Shown: positions 9,546 to 18,473, counted from the first letter of the stretch. The stretch is 64,000 nt of DNA from Roseomonas haemaphysalidis (GCF_017355405.1 NZ_CP061178.1:377339-441338), one strand, 5' to 3'. A program made the numbers and translations. Notes: generated by a model from the sequence alone, not told the origin.

Positions 9546-10198
9546 GCGCCACCACCGTGCAGCCCATGACCCGCAAGCAGATGGCCGAGCGCATGGCGCG
9601 CGACATCCCGGAAGGCTGGTACGTCAACCTCGGCATCGGGCTGCCGACGCTGGTGGCCGACTACGTGCCGCGCGAGCGGGAGGTCATCTTCCATTCCGAG
9701 AACGGGCTGCTGGGCATGGGCCCCGCCCCGGCGCCGGAGCAGGCGGACCCCTGGCTGATCAACGCCGGCAAGCAGCAGGTGACGTTGCACCCCGGCGGCA
9801 GCTTCTTTCACCAGGCGGACAGCTTCTCGATCATCCGCGGCGGCCACCTGGACCTGTGCGTGCTGGGCGCCTTCGAGGTCGCGCAGAACGGCGACATCGC
9901 CAACTGGGCGACCTCGGCCGCCGACAGCGCCCCCGCCGTGGGCGGCGCCATGGACCTGTCCGCCGGCGCCAAGCGGCTGTGGGTGCTGATGGAACACACC
10001 ACCAAGGACGGCCAGCCCAAGCTGGTGCGGGAATGCTCCTACCCGTTGACGGCGCTGGGCGCCGTGACGCGCATCTACACCAACCTGGCGGTCATCGAGG
10101 TGACACCCTCCGGCTTCGGGGTGGTGGACATGATCCCCGGTCTGACGCTGGAAGCGCTGCAGGCGCAGACCGGCGCCCCGCTGACCCGCGCCGCCTGA
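9542..10198 (+). CDS. pcaJ: 3-oxoadipate CoA-transferase subunit B
   Basis: 218 residues. The SENGLLGMGP motif carries the catalytic glutamate (Glu53) that forms the covalent CoA thioester in this family. Further family marks are YVNLGIGLPTLVADYVP near residues 27-43, GGHLDLCVLGAFEV, NWATS and GGAMDLSAGAKRLWVLMEHTTKDG. It pairs with PcaI and catalyses succinyl-CoA:3-oxoadipate CoA transfer in the cytoplasm. Translationally coupled to pcaI and followed 21 bp later by pcaF. Confidence 0.94.
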
Positions 10199-10219
10199 GC
10201 CGACGAGGAAACACGAAGA

Positions 10220-11428
10220 ATGACCGAAGCCTTCATCTGCGACGCCATCCGCACGCCGATTGGCCGCTACGCCGGCGCGCTCGCTGCTGTGCGCCCGGAC
10301 GACCTGGGTGCCATTCCCATCAAGGCGCTGATGGCCCGCAACCCCGGCGTGGACTGGTCGGCGGTCGAGGACGTGATCTTCGGCTGCGCCAACCAAGCCG
10401 GCGAGGACAACCGCAACGTGGCGCGCATGTCCTCGCTGCTGGCCGGGTTGCCGGACAGCGTGCCGGGCAGCACCATCAACCGCCTGTGCGGCTCCGGCAT
10501 GGATGCGACCGGCATGGCGGCCCGTGCCATCAAGGCGGGCGAAACGGAGCTGATGCTGGCGGGCGGCGTGGAAAGCATGACGCGCGCACCCTTCGTGCAG
10601 GGCAAAAGCACCGAGGCCTTCGGCCGCGCCGCCGAGATCTACGACACCACCATCGGCTGGCGCTTCGTGAACCCGCTGATGAAGGCGCAGTACGGCGTCG
10701 ATTCCATGCCCGAGACGGGCGAGAACGTGGCGCAGGACTTCCAGATCTCCCGCCAGGACCAGGACCTCTTCGCCTTTCGCAGCCAGCAGCGCGCCAAGGC
10801 GGCCATGGAGGCCGGGCGCTTCGCGGAGGAGATCGTTCCCGTTGAGATCCGCCGCCGCAAGGGCGACCCCACCATCGTGTCGCAGGACGAGCACCCGCGT
10901 CCCGAAACCACGTTGGAAGGGCTCGCCAAGCTCGGCACGCCGTTCCGCAAGGAAGGCGGCTCCGTGACCGCCGGCAACGCCTCGGGCGTCAACGACGGCG
11001 CGGCCGCCATCATCCTGGCCAGCGAGGCTGCAGCCGGCCGCCATGGCCTGACCCCGCGCGCCCGCGTGGTGGCCATGGCCACCGCCGGGGTGGCACCGCG
11101 CATCATGGGCTTCGGCCCCTCCCCCGCCACCAGAAAGGTGCTGGCCAAGGCGGGGCTGACGCTGGCGGACATGGACGTGATCGAGCTGAACGAGGCCTTC
11201 GCGTCGCAGGCCCTGGCGGTGATGCGCGACCTCGGCCTGCCGGACGATGCCGAGCACGTGAACCCCAATGGCGGCGCCATCGCGCTGGGCCATCCGCTCG
11301 GCATGTCCGGCGCCCGCATCGTGCTGACAGCGGTGGCCGAGCTGCACCGCCGGAAGGCACGCTACGCCCTGGCCACCATGTGCATCGGCGTCGGCCAGGG
11401 CATCGCCATGGTGATCGAGCGCGTCTGA
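10220..11428 (+). CDS. pcaF: 3-oxoadipyl-CoA thiolase
   Basis: 402 residues of the thiolase family with nucleophile Cys90 ([10 protein letters not shown]), [12 protein letters not shown], His358 ([10 protein letters not shown]) and the second catalytic Cys388 (CIGVGQG). The opening [17 protein letters not shown] and the position behind pcaIJ identify it as the thiolase splitting 3-oxoadipyl-CoA into succinyl-CoA and acetyl-CoA, the last step of the beta-ketoadipate pathway. The upstream pca genes for ring cleavage are not in the window, so aromatic degradation would need genes elsewhere. Confidence 0.93.
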   Translation: MTEAFICDAIRTPIGRYAGALAAVRPDDLGAIPIKALMARNPGVDWSAVEDVIFGCANQAGEDNRNVARMSSLLAGLPDSVPGSTINRLCGSGMDATGMAARAIKAGETELMLAGGVESMTRAPFVQGKSTEAFGRAAEIYDTTIGWRFVNPLMKAQYGVDSMPETGENVAQDFQISRQDQDLFAFRSQQRAKAAMEAGRFAEEIVPVEIRRRKGDPTIVSQDEHPRPETTLEGLAKLGTPFRKEGGSVTAGNASGVNDGAAAIILASEAAAGRHGLTPRARVVAMATAGVAPRIMGFGPSPATRKVLAKAGLTLADMDVIELNEAFASQALAVMRDLGLPDDAEHVNPNGGAIALGHPLGMSGARIVLTAVAELHRRKARYALATMCIGVGQGIAMVIERV

Positions 11429-11460
11429 CACCGGGTAGGCGCCCCCGCCGCCGCGATCTA

Positions 11461-11490
11461 GGCTGCGCTCCCCAGTTTCGGAGCGCAGCC
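11461..11490 (+). promoter_or_regulatory. Hairpin masking the ribosome site of the asparaginase-like gene
   Basis: A perfect 11-bp stem, GGCTGCGCTCC (11461-11471) and GGAGCGCAGCC (11480-11490), with an 8-base loop ends on the base just before the ATG at 11491. The right arm contains GGAGCG, the only plausible Shine-Dalgarno sequence. No T-run follows, so it is more likely a translational control or coupling element than a terminator for pcaF. Confidence 0.6.
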
Positions 11491-12498
11491 ATGGCCGCAT
11501 CGGCAAAACCCCGCGTCGCCTTTATCGGCACCGGCGGCACCATCTCCTCGCTCGGCGCCGGGCCGTTCGATACGCTGGACTACGGCGCGACGGGCCGGCT
11601 GATGCAGGCCGACGAGATCCTGGCCTATTTCCCGGACGTGGCGCATTGGGCGGATGTCACGCCGGTGCGCTTCCGCGCCGTGCCCAGCCCCAACATCGGC
11701 TTCACCGAGTGGAAGGAGCTGGTGCTGATCTGCGACCGGCTGGTGGCCGGGGACCCCGGGCTGGCCGGCATCGTCATCGGGCATGGCACCGCCTCGCTGG
11801 AGGAAACCGCCTACGCGCTGAACCTGGCGCTGAAGGTGTCCATCCCCGTGGTGCTGGTGGGCTCGCAGCGCCCGGCGCAGGCCCTGTCGACCGATGCGGG
11901 CATGAACCTCGCCAACGCCATCCGCGTCGCCGCCAGTCCGGAGGCGCGCGGACTCGGCGTGCTGACCGTGCTGAACGACGAGATCATGGCGGCGCGCGAC
12001 GTCACCAAGACCTCCACCTTCCGCATGCAAACCTTCCGCACCGCCGACTTCGGCGCGCTGGGCCACGCGGATGGCGACACGATCGCCTTCTACCGCCGCC
12101 CGCTGCGGCGCGGCGCGCCGGACACCGAGTTCGATATCCGCAGGCTGGACGCCCTGCCGCGCGTCGACATCAGCTATTCCTACGCGGGCGCGGACGGCAC
12201 GGCGGTGCGCGCCTTTCTGGAAGCGGGCGCGCAGGGCATCGTATCCGCCGGCTTCGCCCCCGGCTTTTGCGGCCCGGGCGAGGTGGAGCCGCTGCGGCAG
12301 GCGGTGCAGGACGGCGTCATCGTCATGCAGGCCACCCGGGCCGGCAGCGGCCGCGTGTTCCAGGGCACCCGGCTGCGCGAGCTGGGCTTTCTGGTGGCGG
12401 ACAACCTGACCCCGCAGAAGGCCCGGATCCTGCTGGCCATGGCCCTGACCGTGACGCGGGACCCGGCGGAGATCGCCCGCATCTTCAGCACCTATTGA
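11491..12498 (+). CDS. Asparaginase/glutaminase family protein with an altered active-site motif
   Basis: 335 residues. The first family motif GTGGTISS (residues 13-20) is present with its catalytic Thr, and a later KTSTF segment supplies Lys173. The second motif normally reads HGTDT; here it is HGTAS (residues 98-102), so the conserved Asp that binds and activates the substrate is Ala. The fold should be kept (VLVGSQRPAQALSTDAGMNLANAIRVA, QGIVSAGFAPGFCGPGEV), but activity on asparagine is uncertain; it may act on another amide or ester. The start is chosen at the ATG after the hairpin; upstream in-frame residues are shadow sequence. No signal peptide. Confidence 0.85.
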   Translation: MAASAKPRVAFIGTGGTISSLGAGPFDTLDYGATGRLMQADEILAYFPDVAHWADVTPVRFRAVPSPNIGFTEWKELVLICDRLVAGDPGLAGIVIGHGTASLEETAYALNLALKVSIPVVLVGSQRPAQALSTDAGMNLANAIRVAASPEARGLGVLTVLNDEIMAARDVTKTSTFRMQTFRTADFGALGHADGDTIAFYRRPLRRGAPDTEFDIRRLDALPRVDISYSYAGADGTAVRAFLEAGAQGIVSAGFAPGFCGPGEVEPLRQAVQDGVIVMQATRAGSGRVFQGTRLRELGFLVADNLTPQKARILLAMALTVTRDPAEIARIFSTY

Positions 12499-12532
12499 TC
12501 GGGGGTGACAGCGGCCATCGTTTCGCTATCAT

Positions 12533-12555
12533 TCCATCCATCGCCGGATGGAGGA
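12533..12555 (+). promoter_or_regulatory. Second ribosome-site hairpin, before the 71-aa gene
   Basis: Inverted repeat TCCATCC (12533-12539) / GGATGGA (12546-12552) with a 6-base loop overlaps the GGAGGA ribosome site (12550-12555) of the following small gene. It resembles, in position, the hairpin before the asparaginase-like gene. Confidence 0.4.
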
Positions 12556-12560
12556 TCGCC

Positions 12561-12776
12561 ATGGCCGCTCCCGCACCGCCCGCCCCGCAGCCCAAGGACA
12601 AGGCCGTCACCCGTACCGAGGTCGACAGCCTGCACGACCAGTTGCGGAAGCTGCGCGACGAACTCAAGACCATCCGCAAGAAGCTGGACGAGCCCCGGGG
12701 CGATGACGGCAGCGGCGGCGGCGATGGTGGCGGCGACGGCGACGGCGGGTCTGCCGGCAGCGACGGCTCCATGTAG
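12561..12776 (+). CDS. Small coiled-coil protein with Gly/Asp-rich tail, function unknown
   Basis: 71 residues. A proline/alanine-rich start is followed by a charged heptad-like helix (TEVDSLHDQLRKLRDELKTIRKKLDE, about residues 18-43) that should form a coiled coil, and then a low-complexity tail of Gly, Asp and Ser (GDDGSGGGDGGGDGDGG). There is no signal peptide. A GGAGGA ribosome site lies 5 bases before the ATG, which supports it as real. It follows the asparaginase-like gene by 62 bp. I do not recognise the family; a small oligomeric or adaptor protein is one possibility. Confidence 0.65.
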   Translation: MAAPAPPAPQPKDKAVTRTEVDSLHDQLRKLRDELKTIRKKLDEPRGDDGSGGGDGGGDGDGGSAGSDGSM

Positions 12777-12784
12777 CCCTGCCG

Positions 12785-14059
12785 TCAGTCCGGCAGCCCC
12801 GCCAGCTTGAGGCCCCGGTAGAGATTGGCCTGGTTCGCCAGATAGGCGGGGTCGTCGGACAGTTCGGCCTGGCGGAGCCGCGTGGCCGTCATCGCCGGCT
12901 GCCGGGCCAGCACCTCGCGCACCAGCACGCCGGCGGCTTCGGCCTGCCCCTGCAGCGCCAGGGCGGCGGCCAGAAACAGGCGGCGGGTGTCGGGCGCCAG
13001 AAAGGCCTGCCGCTCCAGCGATCGCCGGAAGCGCTCGGCACCGAAATCGCCCACGCCCATCTGTAGCTCGGCGATGCCCAGGTAGGTCAGCCACGTGCCG
13101 GTGAAGCTGTGGTTGCTTTCGGCCAGCGCCATGGCTTCCAGCACCGGCTCCGCCGCCTCCTGCGGCCGCCCCACCAGGATCAGCATCAGCCCCGCATTGG
13201 CGCGGGACGGATATTGCAGCGGGTCCAGCCGCACCGCTTCCCGGTATGCCTGCAACGCTTCCGCCGGGCGGCGCTGCAGCCGCAGCACGGCCCCTTCCGC
13301 AGCCCGCACCACGGCCAGGTCCGGCGCCAGCCGCACCGCATCCCACACCAGGGCGGCCGCGCTGTCCAGGTCGCCGGCCGGGTCCGTGCTCAGGCCGCTG
13401 GTGGCCATGTTCGTATAGGTGAAGGCCGCTTCCACATAGGCTTGCGCGAAGTGCGGGTCGGCGGCGATCGCACGCTCGAACAACCGCCGCGCCGTCAGCC
13501 AGTTGTCGGCGCGCCCGCCCTGGCCGCGATAGGCCATGGCCCTGCCCTGGTCGAACAGCGCCCGGGCTTCGGCCCCGCTGCCGCCGGCCAAGGCCAGGGG
13601 GGCGGGTTCCACCAGGCGCTGGCGCGTGGTCCAGCCGCCGGCGCCGAGCGCCACCAGCAGCACGACCGGCACCGCCACCCAGGCCCACCGCGCCGTGCGC
13701 CGGGGGGGCGCCGCCGTGGCGTGCTGCGGCGGGGGCGCCGGCTCCGCCGCCAGCAGGTAGCCCCGGCGCGGCACCGTGCGCAGCAGGCGGCCGCCTTCCT
13801 CCCCCAGCGCGCGGCGGATCTCGCCGATGCACTGGGTGACGTTGTCATCCGTCACCGTCAGCCCCGCCCAGACCTCGTCCAGGATCTGCTGCCGCTCGAC
13901 CACGTGCCCCCGGTGCCGCGCCAGCAGCCGCAGCAGCGCGAAGGTCTTGGGCCGCAGCGGCACCCGGGCCCCGTCCGGGGCGAGCAGCGTGGCCTGGGCC
14001 TCGTCCAGCGTGAAGCCGCCGACCGGCAGCGACGGCGAGGGAAAGGCGCCAGGGGGCAT
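12785..14059 (-). CDS. Membrane-anchored winged-helix (CadC-like) regulator with TPR domain
   Basis: 424 residues. The N-terminus (about 15-105) is an OmpR/CadC-type winged helix: GGFTLDEAQATLLAPDGARVPLRPKTFALLRLLARHRGHVVERQQILDEVWAG, VTDDNVTQCIGEIRRALGE, LLRTVPRRGYLL. A proline-rich linker leads to one membrane segment WAWVAVPVVLLVALGAGGW (about 130-148), then a periplasmic tetratricopeptide region (ARRLFERAIAADPHFAQAYVEAA; EALQAYREAVRLDPLQYPSRANAGL). This is the one-component signal transduction plan of CadC/ToxR-like proteins. The ATG is chosen where the winged helix begins. Targets are unknown; the divergent secreted protein and permease are candidates. Confidence 0.85.
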   Translation of the reverse strand: MPPGAFPSPSLPVGGFTLDEAQATLLAPDGARVPLRPKTFALLRLLARHRGHVVERQQILDEVWAGLTVTDDNVTQCIGEIRRALGEEGGRLLRTVPRRGYLLAAEPAPPPQHATAAPPRRTARWAWVAVPVVLLVALGAGGWTTRQRLVEPAPLALAGGSGAEARALFDQGRAMAYRGQGGRADNWLTARRLFERAIAADPHFAQAYVEAAFTYTNMATSGLSTDPAGDLDSAAALVWDAVRLAPDLAVVRAAEGAVLRLQRRPAEALQAYREAVRLDPLQYPSRANAGLMLILVGRPQEAAEPVLEAMALAESNHSFTGTWLTYLGIAELQMGVGDFGAERFRRSLERQAFLAPDTRRLFLAAALALQGQAEAAGVLVREVLARQPAMTATRLRQAELSDDPAYLANQANLYRGLKLAGLPD

Positions 14060-14201
14060 GGCGCTGTACCTTTCGTGTCGGATCGCAACAATTTCGGCGA
14101 TCTTTCGGACGGAATCCACCGCCTTCTCAGGACCGAAAGCGCCGCGCGGGTGTGGCATGCGGCCTGCCGGCACCCCTGCCGGCGCAGGCCGGAGGCTCCC
14201 C

Positions 14202-14384
14202 ATGCAATCCGCACCCCTCTTTCTGCTGCTGGCCGGGCTGCCCCTGGCCGCGGCCACCCTGCCGCAACCGGGGCAAGGCGGCCGCCCCGTGGCGGCACCG
14301 GCCGGTGCCTGGATACGCCAGGCACCGCCTCCCCAGGTTCCGCCCGCGCAACCGGCCCCGGCGGCGGAGGGGCGGCCGTGGTAG
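14202..14384 (+). CDS. Small secreted proline-rich protein, function unknown
   Basis: 60 residues: a hydrophobic signal-like start (SAPLFLLLAGLPLAAATLP) followed by a short Gly/Pro/Ala-rich mature part containing WIRQAPPPQVPPAQPAPAAEG. A GGAGG ribosome site lies 6 bases upstream of the ATG, and the stop overlaps the GTG start of the next gene by 7 bases, which supports translation. No family is recognised. It lies divergent from the CadC-like regulator. Confidence 0.5.
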   Translation: MQSAPLFLLLAGLPLAAATLPQPGQGGRPVAAPAGAWIRQAPPPQVPPAQPAPAAEGRPW

Positions 14385-15346
14385 CGGTGGTGGCCAGCCC
14401 CGGCGGGGATGTCATGCCCAGGGGCGATGCGTCGCTGCGGCGGGTGGTGGCGCTGCTGCCGGTCGGCGCCATGGCGCTCGGGTTGCTGCTGCCGCCGCTG
14501 GCGGCCGCAGCGGCAGTCTTGGCGCCGCCGCTGCTGGCGCTGACCACCCTGCTGGGCGTGCTGGCGCTGCCGGCGCGTGGCTGGAAGGACGGCCAGAGCC
14601 TGCCGCTGCGGGAAGGGCTCGGCCAACCTTTGCTGCTGGCCCTGTGCCTGGGGCTCGGCGCACCCGCCCTGGCCTGGAGCATGGCGGAGGTCAGCGGCGC
14701 GGAGGCCCCGCTCGGCATTGCCGCCGCGCTGGCGGCGGCGGCGCCGGCCGGCGCGGGGGCCATCGGGTTGGCCGCCGCCCTGGGGCTGGATGGCCGGCGC
14801 AGCCTGCTGGGCGTGGTGGCCAGCACGGCGGCGGCGCCGGTGCTGCTGCCGGTGGTGGCCATGCTGCTGGGGGCCGGCGGCGTGCTGGCGCCGGAAGCCC
14901 TGGCGGGGCGGCTTTGGATGTTGACCGCCCTGCCGGCGCTATTGGCACTGCCGCTGCGCCGCTGGCCGCCGCTGTCGGGCGTGGGCGCGCGGCGTGGCTG
15001 CGCGGGGCTGACGGTGGTGGCGCTGTCCGTCACCGCCATGGGGCGCATGAGCGGCTTGGCCCCCCTGCTGCTCGGCGATCCCGCGGGGACGCTCAGGCTG
15101 CTGGGGCTCGCCTGCCTGCCGGGGCTGGCGGGCACCGTGGCCGTGCTGCTGGCGCAGCGCGGCCGGCGGGTGCCGGACGCGCTGCTGATGGGTGGCTACC
15201 GCAACGTCACCCTGGTGTGGGTGGCCTGCGGCGCCGCGCTGCCGCCCCAGGCGAACCTGCTGCTGGCCCTGACCGCCCTGCCGGTCTTCGCCACGCCGGC
15301 ACTGGCCGCGCTGTGGATGCGGCTGGCGCGCCGCCCGGTCATTTGA
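14378..15346 (+). CDS. Integral membrane protein, possible bile-acid:sodium symporter-like permease
   Basis: 322 residues with about ten hydrophobic segments and little hydrophilic sequence. A GTG start with GGAGG 7 bases upstream overlaps the preceding stop; an in-frame ATG at 14414 is the alternative. The pairing of a GRRSLLGVVASTAAAPVLLPVVAMLLG segment with a late MGGYRNVTLVWVACG segment recalls the BASS/arsenite-permease fold, where a crossed helix region carries such residues, but the match is weak. Its stop overlaps the convergent dctM stop region. Function is not known. Confidence 0.6.
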   Translation: MVAVVASPGGDVMPRGDASLRRVVALLPVGAMALGLLLPPLAAAAAVLAPPLLALTTLLGVLALPARGWKDGQSLPLREGLGQPLLLALCLGLGAPALAWSMAEVSGAEAPLGIAAALAAAAPAGAGAIGLAAALGLDGRRSLLGVVASTAAAPVLLPVVAMLLGAGGVLAPEALAGRLWMLTALPALLALPLRRWPPLSGVGARRGCAGLTVVALSVTAMGRMSGLAPLLLGDPAGTLRLLGLACLPGLAGTVAVLLAQRGRRVPDALLMGGYRNVTLVWVACGAALPPQANLLLALTALPVFATPALAALWMRLARRPVI

Positions 15347-16751
15347 AGGTGATCGGTGCGTTGTCCTCGGGGATGTCGGACATCGGGATCTCGATCTTCA
15401 CCGTGCTCGGATCGACGCCATTGCCCTCTTCCAGCCAGTAGGTGACGCTTTGCGGCCAGAAGATCACGATGGCGACCAGGATAAGCTGCAGCCCCACCCA
15501 GGGAATGGCGCCCCAGTAGATGTCGCGCGAGCGGACGGTCTTGGGCGCGATGCCGCGCAGGTAGAACAGCGCGAAGCCGAAGGGCGGGTGCATGAAGCTG
15601 GTCTGCATGTTCACGCACAGCAGCACGCCGAACCAGACGAGGTTGATGTCCAGCTTGATCGCCGGCGGCACCAGCAGCGGCACGACGATGAACACGATCT
15701 CGAAGAAGTCCAGGAAGAAGGCCAGAAAGAAGATGAAGATGTTGACGAAGATCAGGAACCCCGCCTGACCGCCCGGCAGGTGCGACAACAGGTGCTCGAT
15801 CCACAAGCCGCCGTCGACGCCCTGGAACACCAGGGAAAAGACGGTGGAGCCGACCAGGATGAAGATCACCATGGCGGTCAGCCGCATGGTGTTCTGCATG
15901 GCCTGGTTGATCAGTGGCCAGGTCAGGCGGCGGTTGACGGCGGCCAGCGCCACGGCGCCAACGGCACCCATGGCGCCCGCCTCCGTCGGCGTGGCCAGGC
16001 CCAGAAAGATGGTGCCGAGGACCAGGAAGATCAGCACGATGCAAGGCACCATGCCCTTCAGCACGCGCCAGATCAGCGGCCAGCCTCTAGGACCCAGCGC
16101 TTCGTCCGGCAGCGGCGGCACACGCTTGGGCTGGAAGATGGAGACGGCGGCGATGAAGCCGATGAACAGCAGCACCTGCATGATGCTGGGCCCGATGGCG
16201 CCGGCATACATGTCACCCACCGACTTGCCGAGCTGGTCGCCCAGGATGATCAGCACCAGCGAGGGCGGGATCACCTGCGTGATGGTGCCGGACGCGGCGA
16301 TGACGCCGGTCGCGATCCGCATGTCGTAGCCGTACTTGATCATGATCGGCAGGCTGATCATGCCCATGGCGATGACCGAGGCGGCGACGGTGCCGGTGAT
16401 GGCGCCGAGCACCGCACCCACCAGGATGACGGCATAGGCCAGCCCGCCCGGCACCTTGCCGAAGAGCTGCCCGGTGCCTTCCAGCAGGTCCTCGGCCAGC
16501 CCGCATCGCTCCAGGATGGCGCCCATCAGCGTGAAGAAGGGGATGGCCAGCAGCAGGTCGTTGGACATGATGCCGAAGACGCGCAGCGGCAGGTTGCCTA
16601 GATAGGCGGTGGTGAAGAAGCCCAGCTCGATCGACAGAAAGCCGAAGAACAGGCCCACCGCGGCGAGCGAGAAGGCGACCGGAAAGCCGATCAGCAGGAA
16701 CACGACGAGGCCGCCGAACATCAGCGGCGGCATCACCTCAAGGGACAGCAT
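15339..16751 (-). CDS. dctM: TRAP transporter large permease subunit (DctM)
   Basis: 470 residues, around a dozen membrane helices. Typical DctM features: FGGLVVFLLIGFPVAFSLAAVG at the N-terminus, AIPFFTLMGAILERCGLAEDLL, GAVLGAITGTVAASVIAMGMISLPIMIKYGYD near the first substrate hairpin, GTITQVIPPSLVLIILGDQLG, and LGLATPTEAGAMGAVGA in the second half. A roughly 40-residue C-terminal extension ends in a hydrophilic tail. It forms the sodium-driven membrane channel of a tripartite ATP-independent transporter with DctQ and the binding protein encoded upstream. Confidence 0.95.
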   Translation of the reverse strand: MLSLEVMPPLMFGGLVVFLLIGFPVAFSLAAVGLFFGFLSIELGFFTTAYLGNLPLRVFGIMSNDLLLAIPFFTLMGAILERCGLAEDLLEGTGQLFGKVPGGLAYAVILVGAVLGAITGTVAASVIAMGMISLPIMIKYGYDMRIATGVIAASGTITQVIPPSLVLIILGDQLGKSVGDMYAGAIGPSIMQVLLFIGFIAAVSIFQPKRVPPLPDEALGPRGWPLIWRVLKGMVPCIVLIFLVLGTIFLGLATPTEAGAMGAVGAVALAAVNRRLTWPLINQAMQNTMRLTAMVIFILVGSTVFSLVFQGVDGGLWIEHLLSHLPGGQAGFLIFVNIFIFFLAFFLDFFEIVFIVVPLLVPPAIKLDINLVWFGVLLCVNMQTSFMHPPFGFALFYLRGIAPKTVRSRDIYWGAIPWVGLQLILVAIVIFWPQSVTYWLEEGNGVDPSTVKIEIPMSDIPEDNAPITFK

Positions 16752-16772
16752 CGGGCGTGGTCTTCCGGGATC

Positions 16773-17321
16773 TTACTGTTCGGGGCGTACGTATTCGACC
16801 ACCACCTCGCCCGACGGCTGAATGCCGCGGAGGAGCGCGATGCGCTTGATCAGTTCCGCCAGCCCCTGCAGCGTCAGCAGCAGGAAGCCCAGCGGCAGCA
16901 GCAGCTTCACCGGCCAGCGCAGCAGGCCGCCGGCGTTGGAGGAATGCTCGTTGCGCTGCAAGGCGTCGAGAAAGAAGGGCCAGGTCATCCAGGTCAGCAG
17001 CGCCATGGCGGGCAGCAGGAACAGGATAATGCCGAAGACATCGATCCACAGCTTTCCGCGCGGGCCCATGCTGCCGTAGACGAGGTCCACGCGCACATGC
17101 TCGTTGCGCACCAGCGTATAGGAGGCGCCGAGCATGACAATGCCGGCGAATAGGTACCACTGCACCTCCAGCCAGGCGTTGGAGCTGTAGTTGACGGTGT
17201 AGCGCATGGTGGCGTTGCCGGCGCTGATCAGGCAGGCCAGCAGCACCATCCAGTCGGCGACCAGACCGAAGGCGCCGCTCACCCGGTCCATGAAGCGGCT
17301 GTATGCCAGAAAGGGACCCAT
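16773..17321 (-). CDS. dctQ: TRAP transporter small permease subunit (DctQ)
   Basis: 182 residues with four predicted helices: DWMVLLACLISAGNATMRYTVNY, AWLEVQWYLFAGIVMLGASYTLVRNEHVRVDLVYG, a central LWIDVFGIILFLLPAMALLTWMTWPFF and LLLPLGFLLLTLQGLAELIKRI. The EVQWYLF...RNEHVRVD wording is the DctQ signature. It scaffolds the large permease DctM in the inner membrane. It lies between dctP and dctM with short gaps, in one operon. Confidence 0.94.
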   Translation of the reverse strand: MGPFLAYSRFMDRVSGAFGLVADWMVLLACLISAGNATMRYTVNYSSNAWLEVQWYLFAGIVMLGASYTLVRNEHVRVDLVYGSMGPRGKLWIDVFGIILFLLPAMALLTWMTWPFFLDALQRNEHSSNAGGLLRWPVKLLLPLGFLLLTLQGLAELIKRIALLRGIQPSGEVVVEYVRPEQ

Positions 17322-17354
17322 GGGGCGGGCGGCTCCTCAGCGTATCGGTGAAGG

Positions 17355-18473
17355 TCAGCGGCGCGGCGTGGCCGGCTGCTGCTGCTGTTCCTGCCCATAC
17401 ATGAAATAGGCGAACTGGTCGAAGCTGTATTCGGTGACGCGGAACCACCCGTACTCGGCGTCGCGGAACGACTTCCAGTGGTCGTAGACCTTCTTGAAGT
17501 CGGCGTTCTTGGCCGAGATCTCGTCGTACAGCTCGAAGGCAGCCTTGTAGGCGGCCTGCATCACCTCGCGCGGGAAGGGCCGCAGCTGGGTGCCGGCGGC
17601 CACCAGCCGGCGCAGCGCGGCGGGGTTCTGCACGTCGTACTTGGCCAGCGTCTCGATGGTGCTGTCGCGGCAGGCGCTTTCCAGCACTTCCTTGTAGGTG
17701 GCCGGCAGTGCGTCGAACGTCGCCTTGTTGACGTAGAGCGACAGGTTCAGCGAGCCTTCCCAGAACCCCGGGTAGTAGTAGAAGGGCGCGACCCGGTTGA
17801 AGCCCAGCTTCTCGTCGTCATAGGGCCCCACCCATTCGGCGGCGTCGATGGTGCCCTTTTCCAGCGAAGGATAGATATCGCCGCCCGCGATCTGCTGCGG
17901 AATGACGCCGAGCTTCTGCATCATGGCGCCCGCGATGCCGGCGATGCGGAACTTCAGCCCGTTCAGGTCCGCGACGGTCTTGATCTCCTTGCGGAACCAG
18001 CCGCCCATCTGCGCGCCCGTGTTGCCGGCCGGGATGGAGACGATGTTGTAGCCGGCGAAGAAGTCGCGCATCACCTCGCGTCCGCCGCCCTGCTGCAGCC
18101 AGGCGTTGATCTGCCGCGCGTTCAGCCCGAAGGGCACCGCGCCATCGAAGGCGAAGGTCGGGTCCTTGCCGGTGAAGTAGTAGGAGGCGGTGTGGGCGCA
18201 TTCCACCGTGCCGGCCTGCACCGCATCGGCTACCTGCAGCCCGGGCACCAGCTCGCCGGCCGGAAAGGCGCGGATCTGGAACTTGCCGTCGGTCATAGCC
18301 GCCACGCGCTTGGCCACATGGTCGCCGGCGCCGTAGATGGTATCGAGCGAGCGGGGAAAGCTGCTGGCCATGCGCCAACGGATCTCGGGCGCGGTCTGGG
18401 CGATGGCGGGGGCGGCCAGCGCGGCGGCGGTGCCCGCCAAAGCGCTGCCCGCCATGAGGCGGCGGCTGATCAT
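17355..18473 (-). CDS. dctP: TRAP transporter solute-binding protein, TakP-like
   Basis: 372 residues. The start MISRRLMAGSALAGTAAALAAPAIAQ looks like a twin-arginine-type signal, and GGAGGAG lies about 10 bases upstream; the longer in-frame version would add 29 residues before it. Mature sequence RWRMASSFPRSLDTIYGAGDHVAKRVAAMTDGKFQIRAFPAGELVPG and YYFTGKDPTFAFDGAVPFGLNARQINAW are like the TakP subgroup that binds 2-oxo acids with a metal ion. PAGNTGAQMGGWFRKEI and LNGLKFRIAGIAGAMMQKLGV supply the carboxylate-binding Arg region. Substrate is probably a 2-oxo or hydroxy carboxylate. Confidence 0.92.
   Translation of the reverse strand: MISRRLMAGSALAGTAAALAAPAIAQTAPEIRWRMASSFPRSLDTIYGAGDHVAKRVAAMTDGKFQIRAFPAGELVPGLQVADAVQAGTVECAHTASYYFTGKDPTFAFDGAVPFGLNARQINAWLQQGGGREVMRDFFAGYNIVSIPAGNTGAQMGGWFRKEIKTVADLNGLKFRIAGIAGAMMQKLGVIPQQIAGGDIYPSLEKGTIDAAEWVGPYDDEKLGFNRVAPFYYYPGFWEGSLNLSLYVNKATFDALPATYKEVLESACRDSTIETLAKYDVQNPAALRRLVAAGTQLRPFPREVMQAAYKAAFELYDEISAKNADFKKVYDHWKSFRDAEYGWFRVTEYSFDQFAYFMYGQEQQQQPATPRR

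Noticed and set aside
11461..11490. Hairpin as a terminator for pcaF
   Set aside because: No T-run follows; the stem ends at the next gene's start codon and contains its ribosome site.
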